Assembly (NCBI RefSeq): GCF_030813415.1
Contig: NZ_JAUSUF010000013.1
Location: forward strand, 1-64,000
DNA: 64,000 nucleotides
DNA from: Eubacterium multiforme
GTDB lineage: Bacteria; Bacillota; Clostridia; Clostridiales; Clostridiaceae
Direction of reading: 5' to 3'
Shown: positions 43,368 through 53,272 of the stretch, one piece after another
Position numbering within the stretch: position 1 is the first letter of the stretch
Layout: each line of letters begins with the position of its first letter
Translations under genes and position numbers: made by a program
The notes under the pieces: model-generated
What the model saw: only the letters and a program-made list of their open reading frames with translations
Told to the model about the DNA's origin: nothing
Database searches by the model: none

Positions 43368-45815
43368 ATGGGAAACTATGGAACTGCCATAGATAAAAAA
43401 TGGCAAGAAAAATGGGAAAAAGAAAATTTATATAAATTTGATCCCACAAAATTAGATAAGAAACTTTATGTACTTGAAATGTTTTCTTATCCATCAGGAA
43501 GTCAATTACATGCTGGACATTGGTTTAATTATGGACCAGTAGACACATGGGCTAGATTTAAAAGAATGAATGGATACAATGTATTCCAACCAATGGGCTT
43601 TGATGCTTTTGGTCTACCAGCTGAAAACTTTGCTATAAAAACTGGTATTCATCCACAGGATTCAACTGATAAAAATATAAAAACTATGGAAGCTCAACTT
43701 AAAGCAATGGGGGCTATGTTTAACTGGGATAACGAGATAGTAACTTGTAGACCAGATTATTATAAATGGACTCAATGGTTATTCTTAAAACTATATGAAA
43801 AAGGTTTAGCTTACAGAAAAAAAGCTCCTGTAAACTGGTGTCCTTCATGTAATACAGTTTTAGCTAATGAACAAGTAGTTGATGGTTTATGTGAAAGATG
43901 TGATACAGAAGTAACTAAAAAGGACTTAACACAATGGTTCTTAAAAATTACTGATTATGCAGATGAATTACTTGAAAAACTAGATGATTTAAACTGGCCA
44001 GAAAAAACTGTTGCTATGCAAAAACACTGGATTGGTAAATCAACTGGTGCTGAAGTTAAATTTAAAATTAAAGATCATGACTTAACATTTGATGTATTTA
44101 CAACAAGAGCAGATACATTATATGGAGTTTCATATGTTGTTTTAGCTCCAGAAAATGAATTAGTTAATAAGATAGTAACTCCTGAAAATAAAGAAGCAGT
44201 TGAAGCTTACAAAGAAGAAGCTAGTAAACAATCAGAAATTGAAAGACAATCAATTTCTAAAGAAAAGACTGGAGTATTTACAGGAGCTTATGCTATAAAT
44301 CCTATAAACGGAAAAGAAGTTCCAATTTGGGTTTCTGACTATGTTCTTGCAAGCTACGGAACAGGTGCTGTAATGGCAGTTCCAGCTCATGATGAAAGAG
44401 ACTTTGCTTTTGCAACTAAGTTTAATCTTCCAATAAATAGAGTAATAGCTTCAAAAGATGGAAAAGAAACTGAGCTTCCATACTGTGAACATGGCATATT
44501 AGTTAATTCAGGAGATTTTAATGGATTAACTACAAAAGAAGCTAAAGTTAAAATAGTTGAAGCTTTAGCTAAAGATAATGAAGGTTGTCAAAAGGTTAAC
44601 TTTAGATTAAGAGACTGGCTAGTATCAAGACAAAGATATTGGGGTGCTCCAATTCCAATAGTATATTGTGATAAATGTGGAATTGTTCCAGTACCTGAAA
44701 AGGATCTTCCAGTTAAATTACCATATGATGTTGAATTTGCACCAGATGGTAAATCTCCTTTAGCTAAATGTGATGAATTTGTAAATACTACTTGTCCATG
44801 TTGTGGTGGACCAGCTAAGAGAGAAGTTGATACATTAGATACTTTTGTTTGTTCATCATGGTATTACTTAAGATACCCAGATAACAAAAATGAAAGTGCT
44901 CCATTTAATAAGGAACTAATCAATAAAATGCTTCCTGTTGATATGTATGTTGGAGGACCTGAACATGCTTGTATGCATCTTCTATATGCAAGATTTATAA
45001 CTAAAGCATTGAGAGATATGGGATATTTAAACTTTGATGAACCATTTACTTCATTAGTTCACCAAGGATTAATTTTAGGACCTGATGGATTAAAGATGAG
45101 TAAATCAAAGGGAAATACTATATCACCAAATGATTATATAGAAGAGTATGGTTCTGATGTATTTAGAATGTACCTAATGTTTGGTTTTGCTTATGTTGAA
45201 GGCGGCGCTTGGAGTGATGATGGAATAAAATCTGTTGGTAGATTTGTAGATAGAATTGAAAGAAATCTTGAAAAAGCAAGAGAAGCAATTAATTCAAAAG
45301 AAGGTAAAACTACAATTGATAAGGCAGAAAAAGAACTTAACTTCTGGCTTAATACTGCAATTAAAGGTGTAACTGAAGATGGAGAAAAAATGCAATTTAA
45401 TACTGCAATAGCAAGAATGATGGAATTTGTAAATGCTCTATCAAAATACAATAATGAAACTACTAAAAACTTAGAATTCTTAAAAGAAACTATAGAAAGT
45501 TTCATTAAAATACTTGCACCATTTGCACCTCACTTTGCAGAAGAACAATGGAGTTTACTTCAAAATACAACTTCTGTATTTAACGAAGCTTGGCCAAAAT
45601 TTGACCCTAAGGCTTTAGTTAAAGATGAAGTTGAAATAGCTATTCAAGTTAACGGTAAGATTAAAGCTAAAATAAATGTTCCTTCAGATCTTAATGAAGA
45701 AGGAATTAAAGAAGCTGCTTTAGCTGATGAAACTATACTAAAAAATACTGAAGACAAAAACATAATAAAGGTTATTGTTATCAAAGGAAGATTAGTTAAT
45801 ATAGTTGTAAAATAA
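43368..45815 (+). CDS. leuS: Leucyl-tRNA synthetase
   Basis: 815 residues. A class I synthetase with HIGH-type motif [11 protein letters not shown] (about residue 41-50) and KMSKSKGNT (about 580). Editing domain CP1 is present in the middle (about 220-415), with a [12 protein letters not shown] segment and [19 protein letters not shown]. Zinc-binding cysteines occur in [21 protein letters not shown] ribosome binding site. The T-box upstream couples expression to leucine-tRNA charging. Confidence 0.97.
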   Translation: MGNYGTAIDKKWQEKWEKENLYKFDPTKLDKKLYVLEMFSYPSGSQLHAGHWFNYGPVDTWARFKRMNGYNVFQPMGFDAFGLPAENFAIKTGIHPQDSTDKNIKTMEAQLKAMGAMFNWDNEIVTCRPDYYKWTQWLFLKLYEKGLAYRKKAPVNWCPSCNTVLANEQVVDGLCERCDTEVTKKDLTQWFLKITDYADELLEKLDDLNWPEKTVAMQKHWIGKSTGAEVKFKIKDHDLTFDVFTTRADTLYGVSYVVLAPENELVNKIVTPENKEAVEAYKEEASKQSEIERQSISKEKTGVFTGAYAINPINGKEVPIWVSDYVLASYGTGAVMAVPAHDERDFAFATKFNLPINRVIASKDGKETELPYCEHGILVNSGDFNGLTTKEAKVKIVEALAKDNEGCQKVNFRLRDWLVSRQRYWGAPIPIVYCDKCGIVPVPEKDLPVKLPYDVEFAPDGKSPLAKCDEFVNTTCPCCGGPAKREVDTLDTFVCSSWYYLRYPDNKNESAPFNKELINKMLPVDMYVGGPEHACMHLLYARFITKALRDMGYLNFDEPFTSLVHQGLILGPDGLKMSKSKGNTISPNDYIEEYGSDVFRMYLMFGFAYVEGGAWSDDGIKSVGRFVDRIERNLEKAREAINSKEGKTTIDKAEKELNFWLNTAIKGVTEDGEKMQFNTAIARMMEFVNALSKYNNETTKNLEFLKETIESFIKILAPFAPHFAEEQWSLLQNTTSVFNEAWPKFDPKALVKDEVEIAIQVNGKIKAKINVPSDLNEEGIKEAALADETILKNTEDKNIIKVIVIKGRLVNIVVK

Positions 45816-45820
45816 CAAAA

Positions 45821-45851
45821 AAAGAGTAGAGAAATTTTTTCTCTACTCTTT
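45821..45851. terminator. Bidirectional terminator after leuS
   Basis: AAAGAGTAGAGAAA pairs with TTTCTCTACTCTTT (one base short), serving leuS and the convergent deacetylase gene. Confidence 0.85.
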
Positions 45852-45857
45852 CATTTT

Positions 45858-46595
45858 TTATAAACTTAAATAATTTACTAACTCTATATTATTTTCTTTT
45901 ATATAATTTAAAACCTTTCTGCTAGTTAAAGTTTCAACTTCCCTCATTCTTGGAATAGAATAGGAACTGTTTTCATAAATATATTGATCTAAATAACCAG
46001 GATGGCACATTATCTCTAATAAATCTACCTCCTTATTATTTTCTAATATACTTATAAATCCATCTTCTGTAATTGAAGGCATTCTATGAAAATTATCAAT
46101 AAACTTGTCTACCTTCTTTATTTCCTTAGGTAACTTTGTATTTGTTTCTTCTACTAATCTTAAAGGAATATTATATTCTATTGCTAATTCTTTAACCACT
46201 TCTAAAACCTTTGGATTTCTGTGTACATGATGATGGGTATCTATATGTGTTGGTTTTATTCCAAAGGAAAGAAATCTTTCCATCTGGCATTTAAATTCTT
46301 TTCTAATATCTTCTACTTTAATATTTTCATCAATTTTATCAATTTTTAAAAATTTTCCCTCTTTATCTACTAAAGAATATACATCTTTAGAAATAGGGTA
46401 TCCAGCTGTAAGTGTTAAATGAATTCCAACACCTAAACCATCTAAATTTTTAGATAAATTTGCAGCATACTCAGCATCTTTCATATTAGCCATTAATGTA
46501 GCTGAACGTACTACTCCATTTTTATAAGCCTCTATTATACCTAATGTGACTCCCTTTGATATTCCAAAATCATCTGAATTTACTATTAACCTCAA
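45858..46595 (-). CDS. ChbG/HpnK-type carbohydrate deacetylase (YdjC family)
   Basis: 245 residues. RLIVNSDDFGISKGVTLGIIEAYKNG is the N-terminal metal-binding region with the DD pair at residues 7-8; histidines in GIHLTLTAG and THIDTHHHVHRNP complete the site. ChbG removes an acetyl group from chitooligosaccharides; the substrate here is unknown. It starts with TTG after GGGAGGG. A single-gene unit. Confidence 0.88.
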   Translation of the reverse strand: MRLIVNSDDFGISKGVTLGIIEAYKNGVVRSATLMANMKDAEYAANLSKNLDGLGVGIHLTLTAGYPISKDVYSLVDKEGKFLKIDKIDENIKVEDIRKEFKCQMERFLSFGIKPTHIDTHHHVHRNPKVLEVVKELAIEYNIPLRLVEETNTKLPKEIKKVDKFIDNFHRMPSITEDGFISILENNKEVDLLEIMCHPGYLDQYIYENSSYSIPRMREVETLTSRKVLNYIKENNIELVNYLSL

Positions 46596-46720
46596 TTTAA
46601 AATCCCTCCCATATAACTCTCTACTCTACTTAATTCTAGCATTAAATTTACAATAATAAAATAATAGTAAAGAAAAACCAAAACTAATTAAAATTCACAT
46701 ACTATTTGCAACAATAAATA

Positions 46721-46760
46721 AAGGCTTAATAATAAAAATAAATTCCTATTATTAAGCCTT
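46721..46760 (-). terminator. Terminator of the methyltransferase-like gene
   Basis: AAGGCTTAATAATA pairs with TATTATTAAGCCTT over 14 bp, 12-base loop. Confidence 0.8.
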
Positions 46761-46785
46761 CTATTAAAATTTCAAATTTTAATAA

Positions 46786-47529
46786 TTATGCATTCAAGAT
46801 TTCTTTAAATTTTCCTAAAATACTATGAACTAGTTTGCTATCTAGTTGATTGTACCATTTTAAATAACCTGATTCTTGAAGAGATTCAAATATTTTTTTA
46901 CTAAGTTCCATCCAAATTTCAGGAATATATACCCAAACTATTTCTTCATATCTACAGCTTAGTAAAAAATGTTCAACTCCCCAAAATACATAATCTTCAA
47001 TATTAAGTGCTTCATTAAAATGTTTATAATCACTAACTACTTTATCTGTTAACTTATATCCATATATATCAACATAAAAATAATCAAATTTTTCTCCCCT
47101 TACATTAAAAGCATCCTCTTTAATTATTTTTATCTTTTCATTTTTTTCAAAGTTTTTTTCGTAAAGCTTTATTATATCATCATTAATTTCATAAACAATT
47201 ATCTCAGAAACTTTATTATTCTTTGCCATTTCTTGAACTACATAACCAAGTCCAAGTCCTACAACCCCAACTTTTCCATGAGCATATTTTATAATACCAT
47301 ATGAGCTTTCAATTTCTTTAGGACTAATTCTCATAACATAGTTATCATTGTTTTTAAGTTCTGGAATTTTAACACTAAATTCTTCTTCATTTTCATAAAG
47401 ATATCCATAAGTCTTTTTATCTACTCCAAAGCTTTTTATAATCTCATGATTTCCAATTTTTCCGTCTTTAATTTTATCATTATATTCTGTAATTTTTTCT
47501 AATATGAAATTTTTGTCATATGGTTTCAC
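46786..47529 (-). CDS. Methyltransferase-like Rossmann protein
   Basis: 247 residues. VGVVGLGLGYVVQEMA at about residues 87-102 is the glycine-rich SAM loop, and the acidic residue that would contact ribose is in IIVYEIN (~115). The C-terminal half is rich in Tyr and Trp and could be a substrate cap. The architecture resembles spermidine-synthase-like class I methyltransferases, but the catalytic acid of spermidine synthases was not identified. Substrate unknown. GTG start. Confidence 0.6.
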   Translation of the reverse strand: MKPYDKNFILEKITEYNDKIKDGKIGNHEIIKSFGVDKKTYGYLYENEEEFSVKIPELKNNDNYVMRISPKEIESSYGIIKYAHGKVGVVGLGLGYVVQEMAKNNKVSEIIVYEINDDIIKLYEKNFEKNEKIKIIKEDAFNVRGEKFDYFYVDIYGYKLTDKVVSDYKHFNEALNIEDYVFWGVEHFLLSCRYEEIVWVYIPEIWMELSKKIFESLQESGYLKWYNQLDSKLVHSILGKFKEILNA

Positions 47530-47720
47530 TAAAAACCATCCTTTCTAAATTTAATAGTAATTTACTCTTAAATAATAAATTCGCCCTAAACTCTAGTATA
47601 CCTTTATTTTTTTTATTGTACACAAAAAGTTTTTAATTCTGACTGGTTTACTTTGAATTCAATTGTGTTATAATAATTATAATATTAATTTAAATCTTTA
47701 GATAAGGATAGGTGAATGAA

Positions 47721-48050
47721 ATGAAAAATATAACAATAAGTGAAGAAGCTTACAATGAATTTAAGGAATTCTTAGATGAAAATAAAGTTGATAATTACAA
47801 TATAAGAATTAATTTAGCTGGTATGGCTTGTAGTGGTCCTGTATTTAACATAACTGTTGATGAAGGAACAGATGAAGACGTAGTAGAAGCTATTAATGAT
47901 ATAAACTTCATTGTTGAAAAGAGATTAATTGATGAATTTGGTGGATTTATACTACTTTCATCATCAGAAAATAACGGAAATGGATTAAGCTTAAAACCAG
48001 TAATAGCACCAGAAGGTGGCTGTGGTTCATGTGGTGGCGGATGTCACTAA
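47721..48050 (+). CDS. HesB/IscA-like iron-sulfur protein with cysteine-rich tail
   Basis: 109 residues. A single HesB/IscA-like domain: early cysteine in AGMACSGPVF (about residue 37), and at the C-terminus a CGSCGGGCH tail (last nine residues) with three cysteines and a final His. A-type carriers hold a cluster with three conserved cysteines, but this tail is longer than the usual GCG. No isc or suf gene adjoins it. ATG 47721 after AAGGATAGGTG. Confidence 0.8.
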   Translation: MKNITISEEAYNEFKEFLDENKVDNYNIRINLAGMACSGPVFNITVDEGTDEDVVEAINDINFIVEKRLIDEFGGFILLSSSENNGNGLSLKPVIAPEGGCGSCGGGCH

Positions 48051-48060
48051 TCCTAAATTA

Positions 48061-48096
48061 AAAAAGAAGTAGGAATAAATTTCTACTTCTTTTTTT
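48061..48096. terminator. Terminator between HesB-like gene and the 220-residue protein gene
   Basis: AAAAAAGAAGTAG pairs with CTACTTCTTTTTT over 13 bp. The loop is 10 bases, and both flanks favour bidirectional use. Confidence 0.85.
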
Positions 48097-48114
48097 AATC
48101 TAAAATATTATATT

Positions 48115-48777
48115 TTATTTCTTAACTTCTTTAGTAAAGTCATAATCTGTATAATCTTTATTTACGTTGTTTATCTTGTTTAAAATATCAATCCAATATT
48201 TATTCTTAACAACTACAGCTTCTTTCTCTTTACCTTCAACTTTTGATAATGTAACTTCATTAAAATCTTTAAATACTTTATTCACATTTAAGGATATATT
48301 CCTCATAACTTTAAAGTCTTTCTTTGCCTTACCAGTAAGCAATAATTCATTTTTTTCTGTATTCATTATATTCATTAAAGAATTTCCTAAATAATTTTCA
48401 ACTCTTGAATAAATTTCATTTTCTAAAATAGAACTTGTATCTATTTTTTTCTTTGATAACTTACTTATAGCATTTTCCTTATAAAAACTATAATCATCCC
48501 AAAGTTCTATTATACAATCTGAAATATCTCTGTAATTGGTATATAATGTCAATAATTCTTCATTATCAATTTTGTTCACTTCTAAAGATTTATTTATTAT
48601 TTCAAGAATTTTATCATTTTTTACTTTAATGCTCTCTATATTTCTATATGAGTTTATTCCTACTCTATGTTTATATGATGAATTATTAATACAAAGAAGT
48701 ATATTTAGTAAAAAACTAATTAATAAAATTATTATAATTAGGATTGAATAATTTCTTTTTTTTAACCCCTTATCCAT
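48115..48777 (-). CDS. Hypothetical membrane-anchored protein
   Basis: 220 residues: basic start, membrane segment at about 10-30 with C-terminal outside likely, then a helical charged domain (about 45-220) containing LYTNYRDISDCIIELWDD. No family recognised. ATG after AGGAGAG. It stands 122 bases downstream of the MoxR/VWA trio, so cotranscription is possible but not shown. Confidence 0.7.
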   Translation of the reverse strand: MDKGLKKRNYSILIIIILLISFLLNILLCINNSSYKHRVGINSYRNIESIKVKNDKILEIINKSLEVNKIDNEELLTLYTNYRDISDCIIELWDDYSFYKENAISKLSKKKIDTSSILENEIYSRVENYLGNSLMNIMNTEKNELLLTGKAKKDFKVMRNISLNVNKVFKDFNEVTLSKVEGKEKEAVVVKNKYWIDILNKINNVNKDYTDYDFTKEVKK

Positions 48778-48899
48778 ACGCTCTCTCCTACTTATTATCT
48801 TAAAATAATTTTAACATAAAGGTTACATTTTTACCACAATCATATTACTTTTTTGATATTTCATTAATTTCTTTAATTTATATTTAATATATTCTAAAA

Positions 48900-50246
48900 T
48901 TATCTAGCCCAATCATGAATAACCCCTCTTATCATTTCAAGTGCTGCTGCCCCATTTTCCTTCTTTTGATTTTTTGATTTCATATGTTTAATTATTCCTA
49001 TACCTTTATTAAGAGAAAGCTTTTCTTCACCTGTTAATACCCAAATTACATTTTTTATTGTTGGTTTTACTGTAAGTTCTTTTTCACCAACTCCATCTGT
49101 AAAATAGATAAGTACTCTATCTGAAAGCCTATTATCCTTTATATATTTAAATACTGGTGAAAATTTAGTAGCTCCACTTTTTCTGCTTCTTTTCATTATA
49201 TCCTTTGGAGTTTTTATATCATAAACCTTTCTTATTTCATCATCACATTCAATAATTTTAATTTTATCTACTCTACTTCTTGTAATGGCTAAAACTTCCA
49301 CCATAATCTTGTGAACTTCCTCTTCACTCATACTTGCACTAATATCTATTGTAACAATAACTTCTGGAATAGTATCCTTTAACCTTCCTCTTAAATCTAA
49401 TCGACTTGGCTGCCTTCTATCTCTTCTTACAATTGTTTTCTTGTATCCACTTTTTACAGTTGGTAATAATCTTTTTAGACATTCTTGCCAGTTAACACTT
49501 TCCTTCTCTTTATAAGCTAAAATAATATCTAATATATTTTTAGGTGCGTTATCCTTTATAGAACTTATTGCAGTTTTCTTTGTAAGTTCCTTTACCCTTT
49601 CATCATCTATATCAATCTTTTCCCATATATCATGGGCTGATTCTACATCATATTCCCTTTTTATTTTGTCACTATCTTTTTTCTTATCCTTATTTTTCTT
49701 TTCTCTCTTTTTTATAACACTATCTATTTCCTTTGCATAATATTCTAAAGGCATATCATCCTTTAAATCAATGTTATATTCCATCTTTACTGAATCTATT
49801 CTCTTACACTCCATAGGAAGATGTTTTATAAATTGATTTATTGCTATATCCATAGAAATATTTACAGCTTCTTTACTATAAGAATCCTTAAGTTCTTTTT
49901 CCCTTTCATAATGATTAAACATTAAATGATATATTTCATGCTTAAATAATGCTCCCATTTCCCTTTTTGAATTATTAAGAAATAGTATTGGGTTAAAAAA
50001 CATTTTAAATCCATTTAAAGTTGGAATTGTAGCAAGTGACCAAGAAATATCTAATTTAATTTCTCTATCAACTTTAAGCATAAAATTTCCAAAGAAGCTT
50101 TCTTCAAATTCAACTTGTTCAATTATAACTCCTTCAACTAACCTAAAAAAATTCCTTTTAAATTTAGCTGAAATATCATTAATCTCACAAAATTCAAGGG
50201 CTTCTTTTAAGAGAAAATTTCTTTCTTCCTCAAAGTTTGTACCCAT
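48900..50246 (-). CDS. Metallopeptidase-like/VWA protein (DUF2201 type)
   Basis: 448 residues. The N-terminal part holds HEIYHLMFNH (residues 103-112), an HExxH metal site with a further His, as in the putative metallopeptidase domain DUF2201_N. After a charged linker (about 180-210) the C-terminal part is a VWA domain with the MIDAS motif DISAS (301-305) and a later IYFTDGVGE. Such proteins pair with MoxR ATPases. It lies 91 bases after the ATPase gene. Its substrate and process are unknown. Confidence 0.85.
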   Translation of the reverse strand: MGTNFEEERNFLLKEALEFCEINDISAKFKRNFFRLVEGVIIEQVEFEESFFGNFMLKVDREIKLDISWSLATIPTLNGFKMFFNPILFLNNSKREMGALFKHEIYHLMFNHYEREKELKDSYSKEAVNISMDIAINQFIKHLPMECKRIDSVKMEYNIDLKDDMPLEYYAKEIDSVIKKREKKNKDKKKDSDKIKREYDVESAHDIWEKIDIDDERVKELTKKTAISSIKDNAPKNILDIILAYKEKESVNWQECLKRLLPTVKSGYKKTIVRRDRRQPSRLDLRGRLKDTIPEVIVTIDISASMSEEEVHKIMVEVLAITRSRVDKIKIIECDDEIRKVYDIKTPKDIMKRSRKSGATKFSPVFKYIKDNRLSDRVLIYFTDGVGEKELTVKPTIKNVIWVLTGEEKLSLNKGIGIIKHMKSKNQKKENGAAALEMIRGVIHDWAR

Positions 50247-50337
50247 ATTAACTCTCCTTTATTTTGTATTTGGCTATATTTTAAGTAAGTATAAAGAGCT
50301 ATCTAAATTTAGCATTCTTAAAGTATAGCTATATATT

Positions 50338-51423
50338 TTAATATTCATATATAGAAAAGAATGCATCTAAAAATTCATCTTCATCTAAAAGTCCTTCATA
50401 AACTTTTCTGCTTCCTTCATTTTTGATTTCCTTCATTATTCCAAGTCTTAAATCTCTTGGGTAATATTTTAAAAGCTCTCCAAAAACTGATAGTTCATTA
50501 TTAAATTCATTTAATTCTTCAAGGTAAACTAAACATGATTTTGCTAAAATATAAAGTCTTGAATTATTTTCCTTTTCCACTCTTTCTTTAATATAGCTTG
50601 GAAGTATATCAAAGCCAAAAACTTCTTCTGCTTTTATCATAGGTCTTTTTTTACTATTAATAAAACTTGCAAAATCAGTTGAAATACTTACTCCTAAGTT
50701 TCCTTTAACAGTACTTAAAAATACATCTAAAGAGTACCTTTCTTTATTCTCTTTGTATATCTTATAAGCTTTAGAAACTCGTTCATAACTTCTTGGAGTT
50801 GCTTTAATACTTTCATTTGAATTTGGAGTATTAAGATATTCTGGAAATACCCCTATAAATTCAATTATATCCTCATCAATATTTCCATCCTTACTCATTC
50901 CCCATTTAATCCATTCTTTAACATCAACATCCATTTCAAGCCATACAAATCTATCTTCCTGTGCTGGATCCATATCAACTACTGCATATTCACTATCTCT
51001 AAAATTTTCATATTTATTTGATGGATTCATTGCAGCAATTATTTTTACATCCTCTGGAAGATAATATCCATTTATTTCTCTATTTAAAATTAGATTCATA
51101 AGCTCCTGTTGAACTGCATGTTCACACCTATTTAATTCATCAATAAATAATAATACTTTTCTATTATTATTTACATAATCAGATACTTCCATAAGTTTAC
51201 TATGAGTTGCATAAATAGTTCTTCCTCTTTCAACTGTTGGAAGTCCTCCAATTTCTCCTTCCTTTAACAAATTTGCATCTATAGTTATAAGGTCATAATT
51301 ATTTCTTTTTGCTATTTCCTTTGCTAAGGCAGTTTTCCCAATTCCACTCTCTCCTATAATTAGAGGAACATCATTAGCTTCAATTACTAATTCTGCTGCA
51401 CTTAAAATCTCTGAATATTTCAT
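50338..51423 (-). CDS. MoxR-type AAA+ ATPase
   Basis: 361 residues. Walker A GESGIGKT (24-31), Walker B LLFIDEL (91-97), and sensor/arginine-finger region following AAMNPSNKYENF and PRSYERVSKAYK. MoxR ATPases act as chaperones for maturation of complexes, with VWA proteins as cofactors. ATG after AAGGAGGAC. It is encoded 12 bases downstream of the 22-residue-repeat protein, so the three form an operon. Confidence 0.88.
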   Translation of the reverse strand: MKYSEILSAAELVIEANDVPLIIGESGIGKTALAKEIAKRNNYDLITIDANLLKEGEIGGLPTVERGRTIYATHSKLMEVSDYVNNNRKVLLFIDELNRCEHAVQQELMNLILNREINGYYLPEDVKIIAAMNPSNKYENFRDSEYAVVDMDPAQEDRFVWLEMDVDVKEWIKWGMSKDGNIDEDIIEFIGVFPEYLNTPNSNESIKATPRSYERVSKAYKIYKENKERYSLDVFLSTVKGNLGVSISTDFASFINSKKRPMIKAEEVFGFDILPSYIKERVEKENNSRLYILAKSCLVYLEELNEFNNELSVFGELLKYYPRDLRLGIMKEIKNEGSRKVYEGLLDEDEFLDAFFSIYEY

Positions 51424-51435
51424 ATTTAGTCCTCC

Positions 51436-52209
51436 TTAAAGCTTACAATCCACTAAAAGTTTCTTTGCTTCCTTATCTCCATATTCTCTAATAAAAGAAA
51501 TTTTATTCATTTCTAAAATTTCTAAAGCTAAGAAATCTTTCATATATTTCTTTGTCATTTCTTTATTATTTAACTTTTCTATTAGTACATCCACTACAAG
51601 TTCTGGATCTATGCTATCGTAAATATACTTAACTACATTAATATTGTCCTTTACAAATAGCTTCATTTCATCATAAGAATAGCCTTGAATATAATTTATA
51701 GCTTCCTCATCTTTAATTATTGAAAGTCTTTTTACATCCATTGTTGGCTCTTCTATAAATCTTATAGCTCCCCAATAATTCAAAACTGCTTCTCTTTGAA
51801 CTTTTTCACTTGGATTTTTTATATACTTTATAGCATCATAATCCTTTGAAACAGCCAAAAGGCTCAATTCTTCTGTAGGATTTTCAATATACTTAATAGC
51901 CCATCCCTTTCCATTAATTGCTTCTTTCATTATTTTTTCACTTGGATTTTTTATATATTTTAAAGAATTCCATAAAGTTCTAACTGAAAGTAGTGCAATA
52001 TCTTCATCTAAATTATCTATATATTGTATTGATAAAGGATCACCTTTTATTGCAAGTCTTTGAAGTTCTACACTAGGCTCTTTTATAAATTTTATCATCA
52101 TTCCATTTGATGAAATTGCAGCCTTTTTCATCTCCAAAGTAGGATTTTCTATTTCCTCTATTCTGCTTGGATTTTGCTTTATCATATTTATTATTTTATT
52201 TTCATCCAA
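51436..52209 (-). CDS. Protein made of eight in-register 22-residue repeats
   Basis: 257 residues. In the coordinates of the 260-residue frame, prolines or equivalent positions fall at 26, 48, 70, 92, 114, 136, 158 and 180 and isoleucines at 23, 45, 67, 89, 111, 133, 155 and 177: an exact period of 22. The consensus is AIKYIxNPSEExxxxAV. It resembles HEAT- or DUF4116-type helical repeats and would form a solenoid for protein binding. TTG 52209 (GAGGTG upstream) or GTG 52218 is the start. First gene of the MoxR-VWA operon. Confidence 0.8.
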   Translation of the reverse strand: MDENKIINMIKQNPSRIEEIENPTLEMKKAAISSNGMMIKFIKEPSVELQRLAIKGDPLSIQYIDNLDEDIALLSVRTLWNSLKYIKNPSEKIMKEAINGKGWAIKYIENPTEELSLLAVSKDYDAIKYIKNPSEKVQREAVLNYWGAIRFIEEPTMDVKRLSIIKDEEAINYIQGYSYDEMKLFVKDNINVVKYIYDSIDPELVVDVLIEKLNNKEMTKKYMKDFLALEILEMNKISFIREYGDKEAKKLLVDCKL

Positions 52210-52345
52210 ATCTAACACCTCATGATTATAAATTTTAAGTCATTTTATATCTATATAAAAATTTCTTTTTTCGACATTTTATATTATATAATAATTATTA
52301 TTTACAATTATATCATTTCTGAGTCTTTCACTCAACATTACCCAT

Positions 52346-52390
52346 AAAAAAAGCAGCATAATTATAAATTCAAATCATGCTGCTTTTTTT
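52346..52390 (-). terminator. Terminator of the alarmone synthetase gene
   Basis: AAAAAAGCAGCAT pairs with ATGCTGCTTTTTT over 13 bp, with AT-rich loop. Confidence 0.85.
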
Positions 52391-52393
52391 ATA

Positions 52394-53185
52394 TTATTCT
52401 TTATATTTATCTATCTCTTTTTTAACTGAACTAAGTAAGTTATTAAGTTCCCAAACGTCACCATTTTCAATTAATTTATTTAAAGCTTTTTCATAGCGAC
52501 TAGCTTCTGGAATTTTCCCTAAGGAAATAAGCACTAAAATATTATTCATTATATCTGAAATAATAGCTGATTTAACTTCAAATAACTTTTGAGCATCTTT
52601 TATTTCATCCTTAATTTCTAGCATTTCTTCATCAAGTTTAAAAGCTGCATCTGCTGCACTTTTTAATTTCTTTTTAAGTTCAACTGGTATTTGTTGCTTA
52701 TATTTGTAGTTTAGTGAATGTTCTATTGTTGCCCAGAAATTCATTGCAAGGGTTCTAATTTGAAATTCTGCTAAAATTTCTATTGGCCCTTCAGCCATAT
52801 TCACAGTATACTTTATAATCATGTGATAACTTCTATATCCACTAGATTTTACGCCCCTTACATAGTCCTTTTCATATAAAACCTGCATATCCCCTCTACC
52901 GCGGATAAGTTCTACAACTTTATCTATATCATCAACAAATTGGCACATAACCCTTATGCCAGCTATATCTTCCATTTCAAATCTTATTCTGCTAACAGGA
53001 ATACCAAATTTATTGGCCTTTTCTAAAATACTTGAAACTTCTTTAACCCTTCCAGTAACAAATTCAATTGGAGAATATTCTTTTTTCTTTCTATATTCTT
53101 TTCTTATACTTCTTAGTTTAACTTTTAATTCATCTACTGCCTGTTCATAGGGCATCAGAAAACTCTTCCAATCATTAATAGCCAT
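52394..53185 (-). CDS. Small alarmone synthetase, RelQ/YjbM type
   Basis: 263 residues. A single RelA/SpoT synthetase domain: RIRFEMEDIAGIRVMC at about residue 65-80 and SSGYRSYHMIIKY at about 118; no HD hydrolase, TGS or ACT domains. It makes (p)ppGpp from GTP or GDP and ATP. The C-terminal helical part (about 170-263) is longer than in RelQ, and could be an oligomerisation region. ATG after GGTGGGGG. The stop and its terminator nearly touch. Confidence 0.88.
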   Translation of the reverse strand: MAINDWKSFLMPYEQAVDELKVKLRSIRKEYRKKKEYSPIEFVTGRVKEVSSILEKANKFGIPVSRIRFEMEDIAGIRVMCQFVDDIDKVVELIRGRGDMQVLYEKDYVRGVKSSGYRSYHMIIKYTVNMAEGPIEILAEFQIRTLAMNFWATIEHSLNYKYKQQIPVELKKKLKSAADAAFKLDEEMLEIKDEIKDAQKLFEVKSAIISDIMNNILVLISLGKIPEASRYEKALNKLIENGDVWELNNLLSSVKKEIDKYKE

Positions 53186-53272
53186 ATAAATACCCCCACC
53201 TATTCTTATTACTACCCCTATATTATACCAAAAACTTTTTCTTCTGTAATTAGTTTACCTACAAAATACTTT

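Noticed and set aside
51436-52209. CRISPR-like repeats at DNA level in the repeat-protein gene
   Set aside because: The periodicity is in protein (22 codons); the DNA units are not identical and there are no spacers.
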